Origin: Bretschneidera sinensis
Lineage: Eukaryota; Streptophyta; Magnoliopsida; Brassicales; Akaniaceae
Length of the DNA stretch: 64,000 nt
Reading direction: 5' to 3'
NCBI GenBank assembly: GCA_023935145.1
Contig: CM043699.1
Location: 125,501,036-125,565,035 of the forward strand
Below are positions 1 to 11,396 of the stretch, piece after piece (position 1 is the first letter of the stretch; each line of letters opens with the position of its first letter). The notes under the pieces were generated by a model. That model was given only the letters and a program-made list of their open reading frames with translations, ran no database searches and was not told where the DNA came from. A program made the position numbers and the translations under genes.

Positions 1-518
1 TTTACTTGGAAGCATTAAGACCTATTAGTTCTGTAGCCTTTTTGACTCGAGTTAATAAGTCCTTAGGGGTGTCTTTACACTTAATGCCCTAAAACCATCT
101 AGTTTGGGAGTCATTAGCTAAACACTCATTACAAGGGTCAATTAGAAAGCTCAATGGAACTCAACATCCCAAAAAAAAAAAAATCTCATGATGAAAGAAA
201 AAGAAAAAGAAGCAAGCATTATGCCATTTTTGTTCTATTTCATAAGGAATTCGATAAAGGTTTGGCACTGAAACACTATACAGTAAAATTATTTGGAAGC
301 TCCATCTTCTATGTGCTAATTCATCACACACTAACATGAGCTTTTAAAATCCTTATTCATTACAAAAATGTGTTTTTTACTCATGAACGGTCCTCATGGT
401 TTTATGTGCAAACCAAATTTTTGAATATCATGAAGAATGAATTTATCTTTAATTTTGTTTTGACATAGTCTTTCATTTTGTATTGCTAAGGGACTAGAAA
501 TATGTAAGTTTGGGGGTG
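1..518 (+). mobile_element. Element A, 3' non-coding tail with polypurine tract
   Basis: This is the internal 3' end of a Tat-like LTR retrotransposon that begins before the window. The stretch around 35-150 closely matches the 3' tail of element E (about 17990-18125), including the shared phrase around CCTTAGGGGTGTCTTTACAC. It ends in a G-rich tract, AAGTTTGGGGGTG at about 507-518, directly before an LTR start, which is the usual place of the polypurine tract that primes plus-strand synthesis. No coding sequence is supported; the short Lys-rich ORF at 154-339 runs through an A-rich tract. Confidence 0.75.
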
Positions 519-1747
519 TGATAAGTGTTTAAATAGTCATATTTAAGCCTCTTAATTTACGCTTCTTAGGCTCTTTGTTTATCTATTTTAGTTGATTCTA
601 TTTCATTTTCATGTTTTATGTGTTTTTCACAAGGCTTTGACAAAAAGATAACATTTTGGAGCTCTACGGATTAAAAAAAAAAAGTAAAGTTTTGCAATCC
701 AGCAAGGTACACTCGAGCGCACCTCCTTTATGATAGAGCACACACTTAGAAGGCTCGAGCGCACACATACCGGAGGCGACAGAGCCAGATATGGAAAGAA
801 GTCTTCAGACCTTGAATAGGAAATTAGAGTTTCGGGGCACCTTTAGAGCCCTATATATAGCCTTGTAAAACACAAAAACCATACCTTTTGTTTGAGATTT
901 GAAGTTGCAAGCTTGGAGAGGAATTGACAACTCGTCTCTTTAGTCTTCTTCGGGTTTTATTTTTTTGTTTGATCATGGTTACAATGTTTAGTTCAACTAC
1001 CATGTGTAACTAAACTCTTATAGGGCTCGATTGAAGCCCTAATTATGCTTTTCCACATATATATTCATTGATTACCTTTGCCTATAGCCATGTTATAATG
1101 CTTAACTTGATTAATACTTGTTTGTATTTAAATTCCTCATATGTGTGTGTCTGATCAACTTATGCATGTGGTATGGATTTGTTAGTTGAATCAATTTGGA
1201 TGACCGGGTCCTGGGTTCAACAATAGTAACAAAAGATATCCACACCCGATTCTTGGGTTAATCAACATGAGAAACTGAGAGAGGACCAAGCCCTAGGTTC
1301 TGTGTGGTTGTCGATCTCTACAGCCCTTATGCTCTCTTAAGGAACAACTCAATATACACCCATGCTGAATCCCTTAAGAGAGAAAAGAGTTAGAGTATAC
1401 ACCATACCTAACTCGTTGCTTAGGGAGATTAATAGCCTAAGGTGTGGACCAAGCCCTTAGGTTGGCAACCATTAGGTAGTCATGATAAGGCTAGAGCATT
1501 GGTACCTTACTTAGTGGGAAAGTGTAATTAGTAGTGGATATCACAACCCTATGTTCTTATTATTATTAGCTCACACTTTACATTTATTTCTCTTTTTACT
1601 TTGAGAAACTAATTCTAAATCGAAGTTTACCAATCCCTGTGGCAATGATCTCGCACTTGCACACTATGCTACCATTGACCTTGTGCACTTGCAAGTAAAA
1701 CAAGTACAATTATTTACTTATTTATTTAGGTAGATAAACATGCAACA
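519..1747 (+). repeat. 3' LTR of element A (Tat-like family, same family as O)
   Basis: The LTR runs from TGATAAGTG to GCAACA and is preceded by a polypurine tract. It is alignable over most of its length with the LTR at 61652-63006, for example the block at about 1130-1320 against 62367-62560. CTCGAGCGCAC motifs lie at 711-722 and 753-766, and a TATA box (CTATATATAG) at 851-860. The sequence directly after the LTR is gag coding sequence of another element, not a PBS, so this is the 3' LTR of an element inserted into B. The matching 5' LTR and target duplication lie outside the window. Confidence 0.85.
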
Positions 1748-2516
1748 ACTCACTAAGGAGTTAGATGAGTTAAAGACTAAAGGCTCAAAGCCAACACACG
1801 TGGCTAATCATGCCGAATCTTTGGAACCATGTTTTGTGTGTGGCGAAGTAGGTCATCCCACCCAAGAGTGTCCCATATTTACTGATATGAGAGGGATGTA
1901 TAAGGAACAATGTAATGCCTTAGGCATGTACAAGAAGCCTCTAGCACCCTTCCCTAATTCCTATAATCTGGGGTGGCGTAATCACCCCAATTTCTGCTGG
2001 AAGTCTGAAAACCAACAGCTTGCACAACCCCCTAGATCATATCTTGCACCATATCATGCACTCTCATCCTCAAAGAGTTCTTTAGAAGACACTTTGTATG
2101 TTTTTATTGAGGCACAGGGTAAGACAAACCAAAGACGTGAAGCATTAATTACGCAGGTTGTTGAAGAGAACAAGGAAATAAGGAGCCAAGTGTCCAAATT
2201 GATGGACTCCTTGAGTGTGAATGAGCGAGGTAAGTTCCTTTCTCAAGCTCAGTCTACACCTCATGGTCAACACATGGCACAAGCAAATCTGAAAGATGTG
2301 AATGCCATTGTGATAAGAAGTGGTAAGTCATTACACATCCCAACAACGAACAAATCCGAGGATATGGAAAAGGGCCAAGGTAGTAGTGATGCCGAGCTGC
2401 CCATGGACCCTGAGGTTACTAAGAGCCCTATTAAGGCACCATTCCCTCAAGCCTTAAAATCAAACAAGAAAAATCTGGACCTAAACAATGAAATTCTCAG
2501 AACCGAAGGCAAGTAA
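1748..2516 (+). pseudogene. gag: Element B gag, C-terminal part (zinc knuckle)
   Basis: This is the C-terminal half of a Ty3/gypsy Athila-type Gag; the N-terminal capsid part lies on the far side of inserted element A. A CCHC zinc knuckle, CFVCGEVGHPTQEC (CX2CX4HX4C), which binds genomic RNA, lies near the start. It is followed by the conserved NLGWRNHPNF segment and an RSGK motif typical of the Gag-protease boundary in this lineage. The Gag of element J on the other strand is closely similar. The apparent start codon at 1740 lies in the LTR of A and is not the true start. The frame closes at 2516 instead of running into pol, so the gene is broken at both ends. Confidence 0.85.
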
Positions 2517-2539
2517 AACTTAATCTTCCTCTTTTCAAT

Positions 2540-3363
2540 GTGATTAAACAAGTTCCTACTTATGCAAAAGTTCTCAAGGATTTGTGTACAATTAAGAGGA
2601 AGCACCATGTAAAGAAAACAGTGTTCCTGACAGAGCAAGTTAGTGCTTTAATTGAGCAAAGGATTCCCCCAAAATATAAGGATCCTGGTTGCCCAACCAT
2701 TTCATATAGTATTGGAAATCCTGAGGTTTGACAAGCATTGCTAGATTTAGGAGCTAGTGTAAATTTGATGTCGTTTTCTATTTATTTCTAGTTAGGGTTG
2801 GGAGAGATCAAATCAACTATTGTGGTATTGCAATTGGCTGACCATTCAGATAAAGTACCCCAGGGTGTTGTAGAGGATGTTCAAATTCAAATTGATAAAT
2901 TTTACTATCCTGTTGATTTTCTAATCCTTGAAACTACTTTTGCTGTTGACACTAACTCTAAAATTCCTTTGATTTTGGGTAGACCTTTCTAAGCCACTGC
3001 AAATGCTCTTATTAATTGCAGGAATAGACTCATGAAGCTATCCTTTGGAAAATGACCCTCGAGGTGAACATCTTCAATGTTGCAAAACAACCAGAAGATG
3101 ATGACAAGATCCACCAGTTATACATGATTGAGTCACTTATCGATAGGAGAGTTTCTATAGCTCATGATTTTGATCCTTTTGAGTATTTTCTTGTTAATTC
3201 TGAGTTTGATTATATTAATGATAAATCTGATGTAATTGATATTTGTGCTATTTTTGATAAATCTCAATATTATGGCACTCAGACATGGCAACCGAAGTTT
3301 GAGGAGTTGCTTAAAAAGAGCGAGAAACAAATTCCCTCAAATGTGGAAGGACCCAAAGTTTAA
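2540..3363 (+). pseudogene. pol: Element B aspartic protease and linker, broken
   Basis: This is the retroviral-type protease region of pol, which would cleave the Gag-Pol polyprotein. The upstream part contains TEQVSALIEQ and KYKDPGCPTI. The catalytic DLGAS segment lies at about 2749-2763, straight after an in-frame stop at 2729-2731. The flap and C-terminal portion reads to ILGRPF at 2990, where another stop falls. A frame change near 3050 leads into the acidic protease-RT linker (MTLEVNIFN onward). The order matches element J exactly. With at least two stops and a frameshift it cannot give an active enzyme. Confidence 0.85.
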
Positions 3364-4498
3364 AGCCTCTTCCTAAGTGTTTAAAGCATGTTTTCCTCGG
3401 TCCAGGTGATACTTTTCCTATTATTATCTCATCTAAATTATCTGAGTCTCAAGGTGAGAAATTAATTCGACCCTAATTGAACATAAATCAGCCTTAGGTT
3501 GGAGCATGGCTGATCTAAAAGGTGTTAGTCCCCTGGTATGTTCTCATAAAATTAATTTGGATGAAGGAACTAGCCCTTATTGAGACCCCCTGCGTAGGCT
3601 TAACCCCACTGTGAAAGAAGTGGTGAAAAATGAAGTGTTAAAACTATTAGATGCAGGAATTATATATCCCATAGCTGACAGTAAATGGGTAAGTCCTATA
3701 CAGGTCGTTCCTAAAAAGTCAGGTGTCACTGTGGTAAAGAATGACCTAGGAGAGTTAGTCCCTACAAAACTTGTGACTAGGTGGTGAATGTGCATTGATT
3801 ATAGAAAATTAAACGCTACCACCTGGAAAGACCATTTCCCACTCCCTTTTATCGATCAAATTCTTGAGCGTATAGCTGGTCATCCTGTTTATTGTTTCTT
3901 GGATGGTTATTCTGGTTATTATCAAATTGAAATTGCATTAGAAGACCAAGATAAAACCACTTTCACCCGTCCTTTTGGTACTTATGCTTTTCATAGAATG
4001 CCATTTGGATTGTGTAATGCACCTGCTACTTTTCAACGTTGCATGATGAGCATTTTTAATGATATGGTTGAAAATTGCATGGAAATTTTTATGGATGACT
4101 TGACTGTTTTTGGATCTTCATTTGATACATGCTTATTGAATTTAAAAAGAGTATTGATTCATTTTGAGGAGAAGGAATTAGTTTTAAATTGGGAAAAATG
4201 GCATTTCATTGTACCTTCAGGTATTGTCTTAGGGCATATTGTTTCTTCTAAGGGGATAGAGGTTGATCAATCTAAGATTGAATTAATTTCTAAGTTGCCT
4301 ACACCTAAGATAGTAAAGGATGTGAGATCTTTTCTTGGTCATTCTAGTTTTTATAGGAGGTTCAAACAAAATTTTTCCAACATATCTAGACCACTATGTG
4401 CCCTCTTAGTTAAAGATGCCCCATTTGAGTGGACACTATCTTATCAAGAGGCCTTTAAAATGCTGATTGGCAAGCTTACTTCAGCACCCATTATATAG
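3364..4498 (+). pseudogene. pol: Element B reverse transcriptase
   Basis: This is the RT domain of a Ty3/gypsy Athila-type element. Decayed N-terminal RT sequence runs from 3364 to 3787 and includes stops, among them a TGA just before the MCIDYRKLNA motif. A continuous stretch of 236 codons follows at 3788-4498. It carries DGYSGYYQIEI, MPFGLCNAPATF and the catalytic FMDD box (about 4089-4100), with both metal-binding aspartates present, then GIVLGHIVSSKGIEVD and SFLGHSSFYRRF of the thumb region. It ends in a stop in front of the RNase H domain. The amino acid sequence is very close to that of J, so B and J share a pol lineage. Confidence 0.9.
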
Positions 4499-4905
4499 TC
4501 ACCTGATTGGACTTTACCTTTTGAAATAATGTGTGATGCTAGTGATTTTGCTGTAGGTGTTGTTCTTGGACAATGAAGAGAGGGGAAGCCTTTTGTCATT
4601 TACTATGCTAGTAAAACCCTAAATAGTGCTTAGATGAATTATTCCACCACTAAAAAAGAATTGCTAGCTATAGTATTTGCTTTGGACAAGTTTTATGCTT
4701 ATTTGATTGGTTATCCTATTCTTATTTTCACAAATCATGCAGCCTTTAAGTACCTTCTTACAAAGAAGGATACTAAGACACAACTAATATTGTGGATCTT
4801 ACTCTTACAAGAATTTGACATCACCATCAAAGATAAGAAAGGAGTAAAGAACGTAGTGGCTGACCATCTCTCGAGGCTCACATTTGAGGACACCTCTGAC
4901 CACAT
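4499..4905 (+). pseudogene. pol: Element B RNase H domain
   Basis: The RNase H domain removes the RNA strand of RNA-DNA hybrids during reverse transcription. The first catalytic aspartate sits in CDASDFAVG (about 4530-4556) and the glutamate in the KKELLA segment (about 4650). The family TDHAAL motif reads TNHAAF, so its aspartate is replaced by asparagine. Stops fall after VLGQ (about 4575) and before the MNYSTT segment (4631-4633). The domain ends with VVADHLSRL near 4880 and leads without a break into integrase. It is judged inactive. Confidence 0.85.
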
Positions 4906-5613
4906 GCCAATCAAGGATGATTTTCCCGATGAGCATTTACTTTCTATTATTTCTCTACCATGGTTTACTCATATCGTGAATTATTTGGTTGTCGGTGAAA
5001 TACCAATGGGTTGGAGCGCTCAAGACAAGAGGAAGTTCTTGACTGAGGTTCACAATTTTTATTGGGATAACCCTTGTCTTTTCAAATACTGTCCTGACCA
5101 AATTTTAAGACGTTGCATCCCTAATGAAGAGATTGCCAGCGTTTTGGAATTTTGTCACTCCCAAGCTTGCGGGGGCCACTTTTTAATGAAAAAATCTGCT
5201 GCAAAACTTTTACAGCACGGATTTTATTGGCCCACCTTGTTTATAGATGTAACCATCTATTGTCGCTCATATGAAAAGTGTCAGAAGTTAGGAGCTGTGT
5301 CTCGTCGTAATATGATGCCCTTAAATCCAATTTTAGTGATTGATATCTTTGATTGTTGGGGCATTGATTTTATGGGACCATTTCCTCCTTCTTCCGGATA
5401 TCAATATATCATTATGGCAATAGATTATGTGTCAAAATGGGTAGAGGCAGCAGCTTTCCGGAGCAATGATAATAGAATGGTAATTAAATTTCTCAAAGAA
5501 AATGTGTTATCTCGATTTGGTACACCACATGCTATAATTAGTGATCGAGGTACGCATTTTTGCAACCGTTCTTTTGAAACTTTGATGAGAATATATGGGG
5601 TGTTACATAAGAT
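4906..5613 (+). pseudogene. pol: Element B integrase, N-terminal zinc domain and core, truncated
   Basis: This integrase part would join element cDNA to host DNA. The HHCC zinc domain is visible as FCHSQACGGHF followed by YCRSYEKCQK (about 5150-5285). In the catalytic core the first aspartate is in GIDFMGPFPP and the second in AIISDRGTHFCN (about 5535-5570). The core then stops abruptly at about 5613, before the region with the catalytic glutamate, because a piece of LTR sequence replaces it. The same frame runs back into RNase H, giving 329 uninterrupted codons from 4634 to 5623, the longest intact stretch of B. Confidence 0.88.
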
Positions 5614-5822
5614 TTCCCCTTAATCCAATGATTGCATCTTTCTCCCCCATATAAGTCTAGTCATGCTCTTCTTATGTGATGTTGTTGAGGTGTGATTGAG
5701 TCCGGTAGATCTCTCTTCTAGATTTATCCATTACTGCAGTATCAGCATTATGGTATATTGTCGTTTCTTGATAATCTATAAGTTAGGTCATGTGTGCTTG
5801 AAAGTAAAGCGTATTTCATAAC
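5611..5822 (+). repeat. Athila LTR fragment patched into B integrase
   Basis: About 210 bp match the interior of an Athila LTR: the reverse complement of D at about 9715-9920, and B's own 3' LTR at about 13495-13700. The match to D includes the phrase around CTCCCCCATATAAG and the end at TATTTCATAACA. It replaces about 20 integrase codons of the family, those between the HKIS residues and the IKQILEK segment. The left junction has short homology (AAGATTTC) to both partners. It has no LTR ends and no target duplication, so it was not made by integrase. Confidence 0.8.
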
Positions 5823-6414
5823 AGGAAAATTAAGCAAATTTTAGAAAAAAACGGTCAACCCGGATCGTAAGGATTGGTCTTTGAGACTAGTTGATGCGCT
5901 TTGGGCTTACCGTATAGCTTTCAAAACTCCTTTAGGTATGTAACCTTATAGGCTTGTTTTAGGAAAGCCTTGCCACTTACTTGTAGAGCTCGAGCATCGA
6001 GCATATTGGGTCATCAAGCACTTCAACTTTGACATGGGGGAAGCTGGTAAGCTTAGGAAATTTCAGTTGACCGAACTAAAAGAGTTGAGAAATGATGTTT
6101 ACGAGAACTCTAAAATCTATAAGGTTAAAATGAAAGTGTTTCATGATAACAAAATTTTGAGGAAAACATTTAAGCCTAATGATCGGGTGTTCTTATATGA
6201 TTCTAGACTCCATAAGCACTCGGGAAAACTTCGGTCGAGGTGGACCGGCCTTTTTATAGTAAAAAATGTTTTTGCAAATGGAGTGGAAGAAATAAAGGAT
6301 AGTAAAGATGGTCGGATCTTTAAAGTAAATGGTCAACGCTTTAAAATCTTAATTGATAGGCAAGTTCTGGAAGTGGAAGACATTCCACTTATGGATCTGG
6401 TCTATTCACCTTAA
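5823..6414 (+). pseudogene. pol: Element B integrase C-terminal domain
   Basis: The coding trace resumes after the LTR patch with an IKQILEK segment in which the residue expected to be the catalytic glutamate is lysine. The trace then passes through stops and frame changes. A clean frame of 126 codons runs from 6034 to 6414. It holds [14 protein letters not shown], then the KLRSRWTGLF segment that corresponds to the GPF/GPY region of the C-terminal DNA-binding domain, then KVNGQRFKILIDRQ. The stop at 6414 is the natural end of pol by comparison with J, whose pol ends in a similar MDLVYQP. Confidence 0.85.
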
Positions 6415-7027
6415 CCACACCACACCGGTATGTTTTTATTTATTTTTTGTTTGTTTTGTTTGTTTTGATCAAGTTAATTTCAATTTTAATTTTTAGTTTT
6501 TTTTCTAGTTTGATTTAATCTAATTCTTAGCTTAAAGGTTATTTTTATTAATTTTATTTGGCTAATTTTATTTTTTTCATGTAGAACAAACAAGTTTATT
6601 TTTAGAAACAGGTCCAAGCATGGCGCGCTGCACCGCACTAGTGCCACCTATTCTGCCCACACGATCTGCACAATTTTAAAACACAAATCTGCACCTTTCT
6701 TCTTCATTTCTCATTTGAAAACATAGCAGCCCCTTTCTCTCTCTCTCCTCTCTCCAAACCCTTACTTACCCACTCACTTTCTCTTACTATTTCTTGATTC
6801 TAACATCATTTCTTGAAGAATTTCTCTCTTATTACAGATTTTGCTAAAAATTTCTCCAAAAAGCTTGGTTCAGAGAGGATTTTGGGTTTTTCAAGAAGAT
6901 TTCAAGTTGGTGGGTACTATTTCTTCTCTCCAACTTTGGGCATCAACTAAGGCCAATTTTTTCTCTTTGTTGTTCATTTGTGCTATTTGGGTGGTTGATT
7001 TTGACTTAGTTACATTGTTCTATACAT
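6415..7027 (+). other. Spacer between pol and env-like ORF of B
   Basis: This non-coding stretch is T-rich up to about 6600. From 6700 to 6830 it becomes pyrimidine-rich with CT runs, resembling a 5' untranslated leader ahead of the env-like ORF. In the Athila lineage the third ORF is thought to be expressed from a spliced or subgenomic RNA. No clear splice or promoter signal can be assigned by eye. Confidence 0.5.
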
Positions 7028-8165
7028 TTGATTCAAATGACCCCTAAAACTAAGAGATCAAGGGGGAAACAACCTCAAGAGTATGATGAGAGCAAATTTG
7101 TTAGTTTTGAGGCTAGTGAGAGATATGTTAGCTTGATAAATGCTAGGAAACCCATTCTTGAGAGAGGATTCACTATCACAAAGAGGGGAAACCCAACCTT
7201 GTTTAGAATGATTATTGATAGGAATTGGGGTACATTTGTATGACAACCACCTCATTCCTTTACAAATATGGTTCGAGAATTCTATGTAATACAGAAGAGC
7301 ATAGGAATGGTAAGGTAATGGTGAGAGGAAAAACAGTTTCTTTTTGCAGCACATCTATCAATAGATTCTATGGGCTACCTGACATAGAAAATAGTGAGTA
7401 TATTGCATATGAGTCTCATATTGATTATGAAGAAGTTTGCAATACTTTCTGTATTCCGGGCACCACTTGGAAAATGACGAGTGATATCCCTAAAACCTTG
7501 CTTGGTACTTCTCTGACTGTCAATGCTTGGGCTTGGCAATATTTTTTGTGTCAGAGGTTAATGCCTGCTACGCACTATAGTGACCTTACTGTTGAGAGAG
7601 TTGTTCTGATTTATGCCATTTTGATGGGCATGACTATTGATGTGGGCCAAATCATATTTAATTCTATCATACACATTGTGAGACAAAAGCTTGGATTGTA
7701 CTTCCCTTCATTAATTACCCAATTATGCATCCGAGCCGGAGTCCAGTACAGTCTTGATGAGGAGGTCTAGCAACCCAAGAAGCCCATCGATGATGGCATG
7801 CTCAATCTGATTAAAGCCTCAAGGCCGCCAGCTTCGGGAGAGAGAGCAGTGATTGCTGCCCCGCTCTTCCCTCTAGGCATTTCACTGTTGCAGAGCGCCT
7901 TGAGCATTTAGAGATTCATTTTGATGAGCATCAGAAACTCTTGCATGATAAGTTTGATCGTTAAGAACGATTCTTGGCTAGGCAAGCCGATTATCAAGCG
8001 GGGGTGTACTATTCTTTTGGTTAGATGTACCAACACCTTGCCTCCACCATTAGTTGTGACATGGATCAATTTCCCACTTTGCCACCCTATCCGGGTTCAT
8101 CTTTTGATCTAGCTCCAGAGGAAGGTGAAGAGAATGACGAGGAGGATGAAGACATAGAGGATTAG
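7028..8165 (+). pseudogene. Element B env-like / plant transposon protein ORF, frameshifted
   Basis: This ORF matches the pattern of the Athila third ORF and of the 'putative plant transposon protein' domain (recalled as Pfam Transposase_32 / Athila ORF families). It starts MTPKTKRSRGKQ and has FEASERYVSLINARKPILER in one frame up to a TGA at 7241-7243. That frame stays recognisable to about 7310 (VREFY segment), then the trace shifts to the frame of 7225-7770. There it shows VRGKTVSF, INRFYGLPD, WQYFLCQRLMPATHYSDL and FPSLITQLCIRAGV. After 7770 it is more broken and ends in a very acidic tail (EEGEENDEEDEDIED) at 8165. The product is unknown; in Athila it has been compared with envelope proteins, but no clear signal peptide or membrane anchor is seen here. 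Element J lacks it. Confidence 0.75.
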
Positions 8166-9376
8166 TTTTGGGTTCTATCTTGTTTGTCTCCTTTTATTTT
8201 ATTTTTTTATTATCGGGTGACTGTACTAACATTTATTGTGTATTCCTTTTTGTTATTTTATTTTTCATACTTTATTTTGTTTTTAGTTAATTATTTAGAT
8301 TTCATGTGTTAACCTAACGTACGTTGGGAATCTTAATGCTACACTGCAGTTGCTTTCTTTTTTGTTTTATTCTATGTTATAGATCGAAATTTCAACAAGA
8401 AGAACGGTATGCAGTTCAAATGGTGGTGCAAAATTTTCAGCTTCTGTGCACTTTTGGTTACAAAGGGAGTTTCCTTTACTTTTTCTTTCACATTAAGGTC
8501 AATGCAATTTTTAAGTTGGGGGTGGAGGAAACGTATTTCTTTTTTTTTTTCATTGAACTACTAGGTGTTACTTTCCTTGTTTGTTTGTTTTTAGCCTGCT
8601 TTATGTTAGCCTTGGAGTTAATTCACATGTCAATGATATGAGCCTAATTAAGATAGCATATAGCGTTTAGAAGAAGTTAAATCTTGCGTCGGTTTGAGAA
8701 TAATTTAAGTGTCAATCTTCATTTGGTTTGAGACTCTAGCTTGGGGTAAGATTGCATGATTAGTCTAAAACATTTAGAGAAGTTTTATGTGTGATTGTTT
8801 TGTGAATACTTTTGCGATCTCGATAAGCTCTAGAACTTATTTGATAATCACTTGAGGTGAATTCCTAGAATGCACATTACTTAGGATATGATATAGGCCA
8901 TTTTTGGACCGTTTAAGCCTTTCAAACTTACCCTTGTTATATTTATCGCTAGTCACCTGTTTGAGCCTTTTTTTGAAAAGAGTTTGAGCCTTATTTCTTT
9001 CGATAACCCATTTACTTACCTGTATGAGCCTAAAAATATTTTATCCTTACCTTTCTTTTTTAAAAAAAAAGAACTTAGTTATACACATTTGTTGAGAAGC
9101 ACTTAAGAGGAGTAAGGGTGGCAATATGAAAAAAATATTACTACCATAACCTAAGTATATTAAAAGAGATAAGTTGGGGGTTGTGGAAAAGAAAAGAAAA
9201 GAAAAAAAAATGAAAAAGGAGGTGAATGGTCTTATGCCAAAAAAAAGAAAAGAAAAAGAAGTGAATTATGGCAAAGAAAGAAGAAAAGAAAAAAATGGTG
9301 ATTTATTGAGAGAAATGCTCGAAAAATGGTTGAAAGAGTTACGTGCTGAAGTAAGGTTATCCAGTGCTTAAAGTAG
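8166..9376 (+). other. 3' non-coding region of B, first part
   Basis: This is the long AT-rich tail of the Athila-type element. It contains G-rich polypurine-like tracts (AAGTTGGGGGTGGAGG at about 8513 and AAGTTGGGGGTTG at about 9172). A long A/G-only tract runs over 9184-9300 and explains the Lys-rich ORF there. It stops at 9376 where D is inserted and continues at 12228. The last five bases, AGTAG at 9372-9376, form the left target duplication of D. Confidence 0.7.
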
Positions 9377-10857
9377 TGATTACTCCCAAAACATACATGA
9401 TAGTTGTAGCATAGCTTTGGGGTGTCAATTCCACGGGGAAACAAGTTAACTGCAAAAGAAGGTGTGAACCTTAACACAAACGATAAAAGATTAAATGGAA
9501 GAATCTGAGTTGTGAGCAAATTGTGTAAATAGTTTGATGAATATAATAAAGAGAACAACAAGGGTCTGGGAATCCTCCCTAGGTTCATTGCCTTATTCTA
9601 TTCTTGATTCAGTTGTTTTTATCTCGATTGCAAGTTTCACATCCCAAACAAGCAATCGGCAAATATTCAATTAAAGCACATATATAAACCCTAATGTAAT
9701 TGTTATGAAATACTCTTTGCTTTCAAGCACACATGACCTAACTTATAGATTATCAAGAAACGACAATATATCATAATGACAATACTGCAGTAATGGACAA
9801 ATCTATAAGAGAAATCTACCGAACTCAATCACACCTCAACAACATCATATAAGAAGAGCATGACTAAACTTATATGGGGGAGAAAGATGCAATCACTGGA
9901 TTAAGGAGAAATCTTCTAATTTGATTAAAAAGTAAATCATAACAATGTTTAATGATAATAAATCCAAACTGCAATGAATCAAGACTAGAAAATAAGAACA
10001 ACTACACCTAGGGATTCATCCCTTCGCCTTGCTTGGAGATTAGTTGGCCATGGGGGAGAGTGTAGCAGCCTTCATAATGTTTTCTCTAGCCTCCAGCCTC
10101 TAATCCATCTCTTTTACAAACCCAAAGTGGTCTATTTGTAATAAACAAGGTCCAAGGGTGTTTTAGGGTTTAAAAAGTCATTAAAATCCTAATTATGGTC
10201 TAACTCGGAGATGCAAATCCATGTGCACGCTGCGGTACTGCTGGGGAGCACCGCAGTGCTAGGCATATTCTAGATTGGGCGAGCTTCTGGTCACTACAGT
10301 ACTGTTGAGGAGCACCGTGGTGCTGGCTGGTTGTTCAAGATGTGGAGGTTCTGGGCACTGCGGTGCTGGCTGGTGCTGTTCTGGACTGACCTTTGTCTAC
10401 TAAAACTGCCATAACTTTCTCTAAGAAAATCATTTTGACTAGCCGTAAAATTCTCCAGAAAATAGACTTCCGGATCTTTCTAAGAATATAAGGCTCATCT
10501 CCTGGTTCTTCTTGCATCAATACAGTTTAATTTGTAAATATAATTGATCTGTACAGGCAATTCTGGCAATTTAGTGAAACTCCTTTCCAAGTCGCGGCAC
10601 ACACACTTTCTTCCCTTCATTTTGTCCTTTCGAAAGCACTCCTTCACTCTGATATGCATGGGATCTTTGTGCTTTATTCAATGGTAGCATTTCCCTCTCT
10701 TTTAGATTCCAAACACCTGAAAATGCATCAAAACAAATCAATGATCCACGAATGACACTTTAGAATTGTTAAGGTATAAAAGTGCAATAAAAACCTAGAT
10801 CAACCCTAAAATGCTAACAATTAAGTACTGTTAAAGTGCATTTTATGACTCTCATCA
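9377..10857 (-). repeat. 3' LTR of D (minus strand)
   Basis: This LTR of 1481 bp begins TGATGAGAG at 10857 and ends GTAATCA at 9377 on the minus strand. Its U3 contains one copy of a unit also found in J and C (about 10380-10590). It also has a cluster of GCACCGC/GCGGTGCT motifs (about 10225-10375) ahead of an A/T-rich TATA-like site at about 10140. The U5 end is related to those of B and J (GTAATCA). It is about 93 per cent identical by eye to the partial copy at 11397-12227 over the compared part of U3. Confidence 0.8.
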
Positions 10858-11396
10858 CAACCCCCAACTAGCTTATTGCTAGTCCCTAGCAATTCAAGCG
10901 AAAACAAGAGATGAATTCTATAGTGGGAATCAAAACAAAGTAAAGCAATATTACTGTTAAACCAAGAGTAATTCACTTTTGTCTCAGAAATCGCACATAA
11001 CACACGGCACATATAATCATTAAATTCCAACCAAGTCCAAAAGTAATCTAAACATCAATCTTAAAATTGTTATCAACTCTTAACATCCATCTTACCGCAA
11101 TCCATTAATCCGAACACCCGGATGATTTTATGCATAATAATCATGAATACAAGTCTTAGCCTCTTAAAACATAAATTGCGTGACATCAATCACAAAAACA
11201 AGCTCCATAGGCTCACTTTTCAAATCACTCTCCACTATTGTAGAAAAATCACACTACATTGGATCAATAGGTCTTTACTAAGCTTGTAGCGTTAGGCTAA
11301 GGTAAAGGTTAAGAAAGAACGGGAAGGATTCAACAAGTAAAAGAACTTAATCTCTTAGTTTTAATAGACAAAGGTAACAAAAGAGTATTTAATATG

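Noticed and set aside
9174..9371. Lys/Glu-rich ORF
   Set aside because: It is the translation of an A/G-only tract in the 3' tail of B.
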